DNA of 64,000 bases from Ectocarpus siliculosus. Its lineage: Eukaryota; Sar; Phaeophyceae; Ectocarpales; Ectocarpaceae. Made by a program: the position numbers and the translations under genes. Positions 33,110 to 51,409 of the stretch are shown here, one piece after another; positions within the stretch are counted from its first letter, which is position 1; each line of letters starts with the position of its first letter. Below the pieces are notes generated by a model. It was not told the DNA's origin. It worked only from the letters and a program-made list of their open reading frames with translations, and did not search any database. The stretch is from assembly GCA_000310025.1 (NCBI GenBank), contig FN649749.1, positions 367,765-431,764 of the forward strand, in the 5' to 3' direction.

Positions 33110-34230
33110 AGATGAGTCTGGTCGTCTTCTACGCTCTTCAGCTCACACCGGAGGGCCCGGACGGTGACCTGCAGCGACTGCGAAACTACAAGGATACGCG
33201 GTCGGCCCTGGCTCCCAGACTGCCACGGGCTGTCGTCCTCGGCTGAGGAGCTGATGGAGCATTGTTTGCTCTCCAGGGCCTCCTACACATCAAGGCGGCA
33301 GTTGAACCGGATTGGATCACGTTGGAGTGCGCTCGTGTCAACAGCTGGGGCCAGAGAATCCACCTTGTGCGCTCACCCCTTTCAGGCGAGCGGTGCATGC
33401 ACACACTGGCGGAGGTGCGACCGGAGGTCCTCATCGGCAACGCTTGCCGCCGATACCACGCCTACGGCCAGGGAGAGACCGCCGCGCGCCAAGCGACGCA
33501 AATCGCTGAGACCTTCACCGCTTCTCGAGCGCAATTCCTGCTCATGGAGTGCCCCGCGGGGTTCTCGCGGTCTGGCGCGACCGCCTGCGACCATGCTTGG
33601 AGCTGGCCCGGTGCACCGTGGAGGATGCCACCCTGTATGCTACGGATGTTGGCGTCCCCACCGGGAAGCACCGAGTCTTCGTCGTGGCCATTAAGTGGCA
33701 GCCCGGCGTGATCACCGATACCTACGCGGCGAAGCTGGGCCTCTGGAAGCTACGTCTACAGCAGAGGGTAGCCACAAGCCGACCGTTGGTGAGCTACTGG
33801 GACGCCAGGGCCACTTCTTTCTGAAGCGCCCTCCCGGCCACAAAAGAGCCTTCAGCTTCGCGCAACCTACCGTCACCATCACGCACGGGATCATCATGGA
33901 TCGCCGACCGGCGGAGCACCAGCCCTACCCCGCCGACGACGGACCCCTCGCCGACGCACAGGACCTGTCACAGGAGGAGTTTGTGCACTCACCACGTCCC
34001 AGACAGTCGTCGACGTTCCGCCAAGCGTGCGACCGGTCGATGCCGCACGGACGCTCGAGGAGTTCGCCCTGCCCCCCATGCTACGGGAAGCCTTTAGCGC
34101 ACTGGGCATCCACGGCATCGTCAACCGGAACGCCGACCAGCGTGACAGCATGGACGGCGAGTTGGCGATCGCGCTGGCCAGTGTGGACATGCCCCACCGA
34201 CGACATCGCCACCGTTGACGCTGCGATCGT
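33110..34230 (+). mobile_element. C5-cytosine DNA methyltransferase-like region inside the LTR element
   Basis: Between RNase H and integrase lies about 1.1 kb that is not part of ordinary Gypsy pol. In family order I see RPEVLIGNAC (33.42-33.45 kb, motif IV-like), RAQFLLMECPAGF (about 33.53 kb, motif VI-like), ATDVGVPTGKHRVFVVAI (about 33.65 kb, a good motif VIII), QPTVTITHGIIM (about 33.87 kb, like the PTIT word of the target-recognition end) and TLEEFALPP (about 34.05 kb, motif IX-like). Spacing fits a short C5 methyltransferase. It shares the broken state of the rest of the element. The call rests on my recognition of motifs. A profile search would decide it. Confidence 0.7.
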
Positions 34231-34239
34231 CGACAAGCC

Positions 34240-34650
34240 ACGCTTCGTCGTGATCCCTTGGGTCACGAGGGGTGTGTCCCGCCGAGCCGCGCGGCCGACA
34301 CCGACACCCACCGCCGCACCGGCACCCCGGGAGACGGCGAGCACTGGCGAACGCCGCGGCCGCGGCCGCCCCCGTGAGAATGAGCCTACGCGCCGGCCAC
34401 CATCGGCCCCACATGCCATGGAACCAGGTGCAGAGGAACCCTTGGACCAGAGCCCCAACGCTGCCGCCGCACCCACCTTAGGACCGGCACCGCCACCGGC
34501 GCTGGAGCCGATACCGGACGCGGACGCCGGCCCCGCACCAGCGGCCACCGCGTCGCCGCCGTCGCCACCACCCCCGGCACCAACGGCGCCGCAAGAGACC
34601 CTCTTGGACGACAACACCCCACTGGACACACCGGAGCTACGACAAGGTCT
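34240..34650 (+). mobile_element. Pro/Ala-rich linker of the LTR element
   Basis: About 400 bases encode a low-complexity Pro-, Ala-, Thr- and Glu-rich stretch (PTPTPTAAPAP, APPPALEPIPDAD, ASPPSPPPPAP). It links the methyltransferase-like region to the integrase. It includes a basic patch (RRGRGRPRENEPTRR) that resembles an AT-hook core, GRGRP. GC content is very high. Confidence 0.6.
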
Positions 34651-36430
34651 CCACCAAGCTGGCGCAGATGGAGGACACCTTGTGCAACGCCGCGCGACTT
34701 GTGGAGGCCCAGCAACGAGACCCGACACTTCGACGTCTCCGAGCCGACTTGGGAGCGGGACAAGGAGAGGACGACGACTACATCCTAGCCAATGACAACC
34801 TGCTGTGGCACGCTCCGCGTGACCGCGCGTACGCAATTGCGGTTCCCAAAGAGTTGGTGCCCACCGTGCTGGCGCTGGTCCATGGTACGTACGGCCATCC
34901 TGGAACGGCACGCACCACTCTCTTAATTGAGCGGAAATACCACTGGCCGACCCTCAAGAAGGACGTCCAAGCCTATCTGCTATCCTACAAGTGCCACCGG
35001 CGGAAGCGTGCCTGGAGTCAGCAACTACTCATGATGCCGGCACGGATCCTTCAGCCGTTGGAGATGCTCGAAATGGACATCCAAGACCTCAAGGTAACTT
35101 CTGACAAGGGCAATCGTTACCTACTCGTGGTGGTCGACCGAGCTTCCAAGTTCCTCACGGCCTTTCCGCTCCCGTCCAAGGAAGCAATTGGGGTGAGTCG
35201 CAAACTCTTGGAGCCCCTTCTCATCTTCGGCCTACCCCTCTCCATCCGCTGCGACCCTGGTAGCGAGTTCACCGCAGAGGTGATGCAGCACCTCTGCCGC
35301 TGGCTGAAGGTGCCGCTGAACTACGGCCCTGCCAACCACCTCGCGCCCAAGGGGCGGTTGAGAGGTTGGGGGGGTGGCTGCACGAGACTCTGTCCCAGCT
35401 GTGCACCGCGTGGCCCAAGCGGTGGGACGATTTCGTGCTCGTGGCGACCTGGATCCACCGCGTTACGCCCGACGCGTCCCTGCCCGGCGGAGCGTCCCCC
35501 TACCGCATCTTCTTCGGTCGGGAACCACGCAGCCACATCGACGTGGTCACCCAAGCGCTGGACGACAGCTCTTTTGGCCGGGGACTCGAATGGACTGTCG
35601 CCGAACAACAACGAATGATCAGGAAATCCTCACCTACCGACACGAGGCCCAGAACCGCCATCGGGAACGCCACAACGCCCGAGTCGCACGGGAGGCACCT
35701 TGAGCTAAAACTGCGGTTGGAAACTACGTTCTGGTCAAGGAACCGGCCGCCACGCTACACCGGGACAGTCACCACCCGAAGCTCACCCACGACCACTACA
35801 CCGGCCCGTGGAAAGTCACCGAGGTCATCCACGACCGTCTGAGCTTCGCGGTGCAGCTCAACCGTCGCCGGATCTGCCGATGCAAGGTTGCAGCACCTGA
35901 TTTCAAGCCCTACCATACGCGGCCGCAAGATCTTCGGCTGCCGTTCGAGGATGAGTTTGCCCATGTGGTGTGGCCGCCTGACCTCGGCCTGGCCGACATC
36001 TCCGTCGATGCCGTGCCGCTGTACACGCTAGTGGACAAACGGGCGGTACACGGTGCCGACAACACTCCGACGTGGACCTGGGAGTACCAAGGTCGCTACC
36101 AGGACGGTGCTCTCTCACCTTGGCTGACCGAGGACGAGGCCGGCGACAGCTATTCGCCGCTCGAGCTGGACATCTTCCACGCACTGTACGAGTTGTACCA
36201 CGGTGAGAACGCCGCCCCACGACCCGCTGGACCGCCCACTCGGGGCGAACGCGAAGTGGCGTCCAGGGAACAGGCACTGCAGCTCGTCCCCGTTGGTAAC
36301 AGGTTGGCCGTGAATTCGCCGACAGCGAGGACCACCTCAAGGTTTTCAAGGCCACCGTCTTCGACTACTGCGACCCTTACTGGTGCGTGGAGTACCCGGA
36401 TGGAGATTGGGAGGTTTAGGCGCCGTACGG
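34650..36430 (+). mobile_element. Integrase and chromo/Tudor-like tail of the LTR element
   Basis: The zinc-binding part has HGTYGHPGTARTTLLIERKYHW, with the H-x-x-x-H and later Cys of the HHCC module. The catalytic core shows MDIQDLKV, YLLVVVDRASKFLTAFPL and SIRCDPGSEFTAEV, the D,D block of a DDE integrase, and beyond it HETLSQLC-type words. At about 35.8 kb YTGPWKVTEVIHDRLSFAV matches the GPY/F module. Two further small domains follow: TWTWEYQGRYQDGALSPW (about 36.1 kb, chromodomain-like) and DYCDPYWCVEYPDGDWEV (about 36.37-36.42 kb, Tudor-like). Such tails are typical of chromatin-targeting Gypsy elements. Confidence 0.85.
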
Positions 36431-36465
36431 CCGCCCTGTTGGCATAGTCGTGTACCACGGTCTAT

Positions 36466-36475
36466 GCTGGGGGGA
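36466..36475 (+). other. Polypurine tract of the LTR element
   Basis: GCTGGGGGGA directly abuts the TG that opens the 3' LTR at 36476, the normal place for the plus-strand primer. The tract is short but well positioned. Confidence 0.7.
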
Positions 36476-36858
36476 TGTTCGTATGCTGTCCAGATGCACC
36501 GGTTCTAAATAGTGTGATCACGGGCACTTGTGATGCAAGAACAAGTGTCCTGAGTACACGTCCCTATGATGGGCACTGGGACATTACCCATAAGTGCCCG
36601 GAAGGGGGGTTCTCGACAGATGTAACCTGGAACCAACGGAATAATTGCTATTGGTTCCGTTTCCCGCGCGATGATGAAACGGTTCCTCCGACTGACGGCT
36701 GCCCCCAGCATAATTGGAGTACCGCTGCCTGCTCGCGTGTGTTGATCACGGAACGCTTGGCATGTGTCTACAATCGAACTCATAGAGAATAGCTAATGAT
36801 CTGCGCAGGTGAGAGTGGATAACCTGGTGATAACGTAGTTTAGCCCTTCTCTTGAACA
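36476..36858 (+). repeat. 3' LTR
   Basis: About 383 bp, ending TTCTCTTGAACA, followed by the CAAG target duplicate. It matches the 5' LTR over about 365 aligned bases with some 17 substitutions by my count. It is shorter than the 5' copy. The first 20 bases are the least certain part. Confidence 0.88.
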
Positions 36859-36862
36859 CAAG

Positions 36863-37872
36863 GATAGAACACAAGGATACGACGCTCAATCAAAATTCAT
36901 CAACACGTCGTTAGGACGAAGCGAAGGGATGGTGGCGTCACAACGCCCGTTTTGTCCGTTCGTCTCGGGCCCAATGGACGTGCTTGCACCAACTCTATTT
37001 CTGTGGTTTTTGTGGCAGTGGCTGATGCAACCGCTGGTTACACATCCCAATGCGGTCTTGTAGGGGTGTCGGTACTGGATGGAGAGTCCCCAGTACGTGG
37101 CTCGAAATACCCAAGGAATCTGGGCGAGATTCAATATGTTTTTGGTACGCTGCTGGCCTGTGCGATGAGTGCCATTAATCTCGTATTGTAGCATGCCAAG
37201 TCTACCTTCCGACAGCTACCGTTCAATTCGCTGCTACTGTCCAAACCCGAAGAAAATATTCGGTCAAAACGGAGCTACAAGCTAACAAAGACTATTGACT
37301 GAGTTCTCTATTGCACTACTTCGATGGGGAATGAAGATTGGACAACCATGAGTTCTCCATCTCCTGCCACAAAAATATGTTCGCACATGTATAACCCCGC
37401 ATCTGTACTACTCCCCCTACATATTTCCCCTCTTCTTGCCCGCCCCTGCTCCGCCCATATTCCGGAGAGACAGCTAGCTCCGCGGCGTGTGTATCGAAAC
37501 ACGTGGACTTGATTCATACGTGGTCGGAGATCTGATGGTTGACTAACCTGCGCACTGTGCAAAACTTGTGCAGTACCTTTCCATTTACCGCCAGCACGGC
37601 ACACGTCGTCACTCGACCCAGCGGACTATTGTGGTATGAGTCCTGGTCCCTAGCGAACAAAGTGATGAGTGCACCTCTGCATCATCGGCACTTCGCCGCA
37701 AGAGCTATTACTGCCACTCCCCACCCTCCGGCCCAGTTGTGTTTTGCTTTGACTACGTAGGACAACACGCATTGTCTCCACGTTCGAAGAATGCAAAAGA
37801 AAACACAACCTCACGTATTGGTACGACCTAGCCGTTCCGCCGAGTATGGTGGGCTACAAGATATAGATAATA
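36863..37872. other. No gene recognised
   Basis: About 1 kb between the LTR element and the last exon of the kinase gene. It holds short frames only. It must contain the 3' UTR of the minus-strand kinase, but I see no definite poly(A) signal. Confidence 0.5.
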
Positions 37873-40800
37873 TCAAAAGTTTTCCAATTCTTCGAAGAGG
37901 GCATTTTCTTCCGCGCTGAGAGGCGGAGAGTCGTCCTCTACGGATTCAGGATAGCTCTCGAAGTTAGACGTATCACCCAGTCCCTGCACCTTAGGTAGGA
38001 AAGGCGCCTCCACCTGTACCAGTAACCCGAGAGCAATTGTACAATCAGGGAATGCTACGAATTGGTGCACCAGTGCATAGAGTTCTTCAATCGTACCAAA
38101 GTATGAAACCAGCGTTTACATTGGCCGAGGGTTCTACATACAAATAATGCACCGTGGTTGTCGTGTTGTCTTGAATGAAATGAACAAGTGGTTGTTCTCG
38201 AGTATTTGACTGTACCGTAACCGATATAGCATCAAAGCACTGTACCTGCCCATTGTACACTGCCTCCCAGTCTATGCCGTGGAACCATTTGTGCTCCTTT
38301 ACCGCCCGCGACCCCCCCTTCATGCACCCTGTTTTCGTCCGCGTGCGTCGGAGTCAAGCGTGACGCAAGACAAGTCAGCAGCGCGCCCATTGCACGACGG
38401 TATGCAGAAGACGGGTTCTTTGGATAAAGTTCGAGGTGCAGCACGATGCCACCAATACCTCGGCGAACGATTAGAGAAAAAGAAATATACTCTGCGATGG
38501 ATATACTGGGTGTATTGCATTGACCGATTCAACAAGATAGCCCATCTGAATCCGTGGTCACAGCGTGCGTAGAGCACGAAGTTCAGTGCTTGACCAAGAA
38601 CAAGCAAGGGGGAGACAAAAACCAAAAGGACGTCCTCTATGGACCTTGACGCGTTAATGGGCGTGGAGATTGCTGGTTGGGAAAAGCCGTTTTCAGGGCT
38701 GGCCACTTTCTAGATCATTTACTCCGGTATGGTTTAATGTACGCATGATTTAACTAACCTGCCCACTGGATGGGGATTTCAACGCCGTTAAACAAGGGAT
38801 ACCGGTCGATGGTATTTACATAGTGCATTCATCTGTAGGCGAGGACAGTAAATGGAGTACATGACTGTACTACTACCCGCGGCACCTTTGCCTTGAAAAT
38901 AGGATACTACTACTGTAACATCAAGCGCCGTCTTACCCAGGCGGCTGGTACGGTCGATGGTGAGTAGCCGCTTAATAATGTCCTTCGCTTTACTATCCAC
39001 ATGACGAGGGATGTCCAGCTTGCCCGCCAAGATCTTCTGGTAGATCCCGATCGGGTTTTCGTCGTAAAAGGGGGGGAATCTGTGCGCGGGGAAACACGCG
39101 GAAAGGCGACGATGTATGCTTCGCGCCAAAGCAATGGACCCTCGTTATGGCTCTACTCAAGTCGGTGTGCCAAACACATGGCGACCTCGCCCTAAAAAAC
39201 TGCCCTACTAACGCAACCAGGATGCGTTGCCCTCTAGACTATCACAGCTGAAATTACCGTGTAAGGTGTGTCTCTAGCGGGGAAGTGTTTCGGAATGTCT
39301 CCCATCACAAACTCCGAGAAAGGCCTTCCCGCGCCCTCCGAATCACCACTTGCCTGCCCACGGGTGCTTGTCCCTGCCCCCTATAGGTGTTTGCCGATGC
39401 TTTAAGCTTTATTTCATTCATTTTTTTAGATCGTTCGTGGGGATGCTACGTTTTGAGATTCACGACACGCAGTCTATGCTGCATGGGACGCTCAGCGCAC
39501 GATCAACTCGTACTGTAGGCCAAAACGACGTTCATTCTACATACCAAGCATCGGGTGGCAAAGAAGACGTATCCTCTTACCCAGCAAGCATCTCGTGAAT
39601 GAGCACCCCCAGCGCCCACCAGTCGACCGATCGGCCGTGCCCTTTGCTCTGGCGGGACGATGAAAAAAGGGGCGGTGAGAATAAGTTGCCGACTGCTTTA
39701 CTATATTAACGGGTACTCTCTGCATGATGCCATTGAAGTGTGGCCTGGTCTTTGGTGATGACTCCAGACACATCCGGATACTGTGAAGATGCCCTCCAAT
39801 GATAAGCAGTGTTGTCATTGTACTATAGTACAACTGACCTGGATGATTTCGGGCGCAAGGTATTCGGGGGTCCCGCATAGAGTCCATGTCCTGCAAGGAG
39901 AAGAGACAACCGCAAGATTGAAATAGCGGATATGGGCAGGCAGTTGCAAGATGTTGCGCCGAGAAGTGGATAGAACAAGTACGAAACCACAGTGTGCACG
40001 GTTGTAGCCCTTTGTGAGGGAACAACGCTGGCTGTCCATGACAACCCGTCGACAAGCACCTCGGCACGTTGGTAAGCCAAATATGCATAGAGAATCGTGA
40101 GTAGAACGCACCACCTAGACAATCCAGACTCGTAACACTGGCCCGGGACTTGGCAGGACGGACTTGTGGTGGCTAGACCACTGTGTCAATTAGCTATTGC
40201 TCCTCGTGAAGCACCGTTTCGTCACACTCTTGTCCTCACCGATCCTCGACAACCTTGGCGAAGCCAAAGTCAGTCACCTTGATCCGCCCCTCTCGTGTGA
40301 TGAGGAGGTTCTGGTTCACAAGAAAAACTACTCAGTCAGTTGCATGTAGTCGGACTAAGGGGCTGCAGTTCGGATGGTGTTTAGGCGCTAGGGGTGTTGC
40401 GCAACTCGCATTAGAAAAAAGGAAATCACACGCACAAATTAGACTACCAGGCACGGGGAAGGTGCAAACGTTGTGATAGGAACTCGAGGCAACGAAGACA
40501 CATTAATAAACGATTACTCAACTTGTAGGCATGCTTCAGTTTGGGCGTGGCCCGCTTACGTTGGGTGTGTAAAAAAAACGGAACCAGCCCAAACATTGGC
40601 TGCATCTGACCTGTTCAGTACGATTTTCTCCAGTTTCTTTTACGGGTGACAACGACACAGTTCTCTCTGGACATGTTGCTCGAGTCACTCTTTTACTTGT
40701 TCTGCGGGACGATACCGAGGATCAACTGCGACAGGAAGTCAACACACCTCGGGCTTGAGATCACGGTAGACCACGTTAAGACTATGCAGATAGGAGAAAG

Positions 40801-43747
40801 CGAGCACTATCTCCGCCGTGTAGAGCTTCCCTTGGTGGTCGGGGAATCTGAATTTTGGACGGTCGGGTGTCAAAGAAAAGCCGTAACACGATGAAAGTAG
40901 CGCACGTGAAGAACTTGGGGCAATCATCGGCTTCGCTACTACTGCTTTGGTTCTACGAACTCATCATCCTGTAAACGAGTACAAGCACCACTAAGCCGTA
41001 CTTCGGCACCAAGGACAGAATCCAGATCCCCCCTTCAATACAAGCTCAAACTGTTCTAAACACTGTATATTCATCAGGTTTGCGCAGATTCACCATTTGT
41101 TTGCTCTTAATGCGCTTAAGCTAAACCTCACATGAAAGCGCCGGGAACGGAAGCATCTCTTCTTGTCCAGGCACTGACTGGATTGTTTTCAACACCAATA
41201 CCCCCTGATCGACACATGATATTCAAATACGGTATAATTATACGGCACCGCGCACATCTTAGCAAGTAAAGTGATCAGCCGTAACATGATTGTACCCCCA
41301 GTAGTGGTTCTAACACATGACATCACCTGACACAAGAACGCAAGTGGCTGAATAGCTCCCCCCCCTCCACATATTCCATCACGAGGTACAGCTTCGTGTC
41401 GTCCAGAAAGTAGCCAAACCTGACGTTGGTAATGACGTCGTTCCGAGCAACCGTATATGATAGTCCAGATTGGTTTGCGGTTGTAGTGGTTGTGGTTCTT
41501 GTGGTTGTGGTTCATGATTTTGTTGTCCCGCCTCTTTGGGCGTCAATTTTTTAGTACGAAGTACATTACATTAATTTGTACCGTGTTAGAATGTGTTTTG
41601 GACTGAGCAGCCGGGGTCACACGAGAGGAAGGCTACCCAACGTGTCTTTCTTTCGTACTCTCCCCCTGCCTTCGAGCTTGCCTTACGCTCAATATAGAGA
41701 ATGATTCCACTATTTCTGTCCCGCATCGGCTGTGCAGTCGTTTTCGTTCTCCACGAAGTACTTGCTATCCACACGTGTTTGGGCGTACGTGAGAAGAAAA
41801 CGCGGTTCGTGTGTCCAAACGTCAAAGGTTGCGATAGATTGCTACGTGTAACACTCGATATTGCAGAAACTTTTGGTGCCATTGAATGACGAGAAAGACA
41901 TGGCGAAAGAGGGAGCAGACAAATAGAGAATGCCTGTTTCTAGCTTGTTGGAAAGCTTGTAGAAAAATGCGTTCGCTTGGATGCTCGAGGAAAAAATGTA
42001 CTATCGCCAAACATTATCGATGTCTTTCTTTCCGTCTTTTGTTGCCGGTAGGTGTTTATCGTATCTACGCTATACTCTTGTTGACCAAATGCATATAGTC
42101 CATATATACCCACGAGTATGGTGACCTATAGACCGTGCACATAACCAGGGGTTCATCGATACGTTCCAACACGTCGTTGTCGAGGATGTTCGTAAGGGAA
42201 AAGGTCAGTTGCTGTGCTCATTCCGCGCACCAACACATTACAACGGAGAAAGTTACTTTTGCAGGACCAACTGACAACACGTGCGACCGCTGTTTAGGAA
42301 CCCCTTACCAGCGCAACGCTGGCTTGTTTTATGCTCTGCAAAGCATGAAATATGCAGCAGTGCTGTCGTCTGTACCTGGGGGGCTATTTCATGGGCTCCA
42401 CACAGTTCCAATCTTGTAGGCAAGCTCTAACACAACCCAAACGCCTAGCCCGCTTAAACCTCTTAGCAGGCGACGCATTCTGTAATAGTATTAAGGTTTC
42501 ACACCCGAGAGTGATTCCTGAAGGCCTCATTCGTAGCCCCACCTTCTACATAGATGCAGACAACTTTGGGCGTAGAGACCCACGCTCCTTTTTCACTCTC
42601 TTTCTACACTCTGTTCTCGGGTAGTGAATAACCACGAAGACCTGGAGACGTTCTCTTTTGAATACAGGCTCCACAAGCCACAATTCGCCGTCTAGAGCTA
42701 TCTACCATCTGCAAGGCCTGCCCGTGAGATTTGATGTGGTGAATCTCTGCATTTTCCAATGACGCCGTCTCTCTGGCTCCAGACCAGTCCTCTCACCACA
42801 CCGCACGCTAGCTGCTGGATCCTGGAAATGGTAGTCTCCCTACGCGATTCATTCGCACGCAAGCACTTTTCAGCGTTCGTTTCCAACGTCTCACATGTTG
42901 ACTATGGCAGGGTGCTCGATCATGCTCAGGAGTGACACCTCATTCTTCACGTGCTCCACCTGTGCCAAAGCACGTACAAAACATTATTGACGAATGAACA
43001 GACATACCGTTGCTTCAACGCAGCGTGGCATCGTGAAAAGCTCAGCAGCAACACGCCCGCAACGAACGCTGCACAAGACACGTTATTCTTCTGTGTGTAC
43101 TCATATAGCTTGTAGGGCACTTCAAGGGTTTGTGGATACGCAAGACTTCTAATTTCCCGCGAAGTTACGCGGTTTACCTCTCTCTACATAGCTCGTCCAT
43201 ATTTCACCCTGTCGCGCTGAAGACCCACCTGTTTCATCCGTATTATTGACGCCTTCTTTGATATCTTGAGGGCGAAGAATTTTCCGTTGTCCAAGTGGCG
43301 TACCAGCCGTACTCTGCCGAAAGTGCCGGTGCCTTCGATGTGTGTAATTAGAGACCAAGAACGGAATGAAAACGGCGAAGCCATCTACGAATCACAGAAA
43401 TCAGGACTGCTTTCAAGAGACGAAACAGTATCTCGCCGTCGTTCAACTACAGTACAATGGAACGACTCCTGGGGCTCTGTGCTTGCTGATGGCATGCAGC
43501 TTATGATCGGGGGATGGCCCACGGACAAGCATGTAGTCTTTGTTAGGCAGGGTCTCGACCATCACGTCATCGCAACAGCTCCAAGCGAGAAACACCCACC
43601 TAAAGTCTCCATGACCTCGAGGTCGCGCAAGCCAAAGTGATGCTTATCCCTTCTCGTGAAGTCTTCCGAGTGCTCTTCTTCCTCCCCCTTTTTCTCCCCC
43701 GCATGGCCCAACTGCGCCGCGACGTACAGTGTTCCACGAGCTGTCAT
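37873..43747 (-). CDS. cAMP-dependent protein kinase catalytic subunit (11 exons)
   Basis: A Ser/Thr kinase of the AGC group, acting in the cytosol and nucleus when released from a regulatory subunit. Exons in gene order: 43747-43600, 43332-43229, 42959-42895, 41419-41327, 40847-40748, 40310-40240, 39890-39839, 39648-39581, 39079-38937, 38328-38246, 38013-37873. All have GT-AG introns and consistent phases, giving 355 aa. Counted from the ATG at 43747, key residues fall at mammalian PKA-C numbers: Gly loop G50-T-G-T-F-G55, K72, E91, D166 in YRDLKPE, D184 in DFG and T197 in the activation loop ([15 protein letters not shown]). E127, E170 and E230, which bind the substrate's arginines, are also present. 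The C-tail has DTSNF and ends FEELENF, like the PKA hydrophobic motif. An upstream in-frame ATG at 43816 exists, but the numbering favours 43747. Confidence 0.93.
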
Positions 43748-44720
43748 GGCGATAAGAGTACACAGACTCCCCGGTATGTGCAACACTATGCGGACTAAGC
43801 CTCCATATCTGAGCAACCAATCGTCCGCACGCGCGAATGTCGTCTACATGTAGCTACCGCTCGCTGTGGCGCGTTGTTTTTATATTTTGAGATGCAACTC
43901 TGTTGCAAGGAGGGCCGGCGGGAGGTCCCTGTGGGAAAATTTGTCATCTACAAACAAACGTTAGCGGGTTGGGTTGAGTACACTCTATCGTTCGTACGTC
44001 AGCGGCTCATCTGCTTGTACACTTACTATCTTGGAACACAGACACACTCTGTACCTATGTGCTTAGAACTATGCAGTTTACATCGTCGTATTTCATCGCC
44101 GGATCAAAAAGAGACACACGTTCGCATAGTTGGTGCATATGTAGATATCGGCGACGGTCTCTCGTTGGGGGCGGCTAGAAACGCTGCCGAACCTCACGCA
44201 AGTGCATGCACACCTTAGACATGCCACGATGCAGAGCCTTGAACATGGTCCTGTCTGTCCCGCGAGCGGACGTCTTGATATTATTAGCGCGTTTCGTGGA
44301 CTTGATTCGCGCCGTCGATTTAGCAGCTCCAGCCGAAACTGGTCTCCGTAAACCACCTATTGTGACAAGATAGGTCAAGAGGAGCTGATAGTGGCTCCTA
44401 TCTCTCTCCCCCTCTCCCTCTTCGATCTATCTATCTATCCATCTCCCTGCCCAACGATCATGAAGCCCATTAGACGACGCGACGGTTTCAGACGCACGAC
44501 CCAGAACACCACATGAATCGGCATGAACCAAGCCGCATTTTAGGGGACAGCGGACAGCGGAAGGCAGAAGGGGTGGGGGGGGGGGGGTCTCGAGTCTCGA
44601 GAATAGCCGAAAGAAAAAAAAACGCGGCGTAATTTCTCGGAAGTAAAAGGTCGTAAGCATCATTCGCGCAGACGCGCAGACGCGCAGACACATCTACCAC
44701 GCACCTCGCACACCGAAAGC
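43748..44720. promoter_or_regulatory. Shared intergenic region of two divergent kinase genes
   Basis: The PKA-type gene starts leftward at 43747 and the CIPK-like kinase starts rightward at 44721, leaving 973 bases that must hold both promoters and 5' UTRs. I see pyrimidine-rich tracts (TCTCTCTCCCCCTCTCCCTC and ATCTATCTATCTATCC at about 44400-44440), a G12-type tract near 44576-44588 and a CGCAGACGCGCAGACGCGCAGACAC triplet repeat at about 44668-44692, just before the second start. No TATA box is convincing. Confidence 0.6.

Positions 44721-51409
<6,689 letters not shown>

Larger units (their letters stand above)
27662..36858 (+). mobile_element. Ty3/Gypsy-type LTR retrotransposon, broken, carrying a DNA methyltransferase-like region
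   Basis: About 9.2 kb. Both LTRs begin TG and end CA and are flanked by the direct repeat CAAG (27658-27661 and 36859-36862), extendable to ACAAG. Order of parts: 5' LTR, primer-binding site, gag-like region, aspartic protease, reverse transcriptase, RNase H, DNA methyltransferase-like region, Pro/Ala-rich linker, integrase, chromo/Tudor-like tail, polypurine tract, 3' LTR. The RT-RNase H-integrase order is that of Ty3/Gypsy. The coding region is clearly broken, with roughly a dozen or more breaks. Aligned parts of the LTRs differ at roughly 4-5% of positions by my count, so this is an old but not ancient insertion. Coding parts are richer in GC and Pro than the flanks. Confidence 0.92.
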
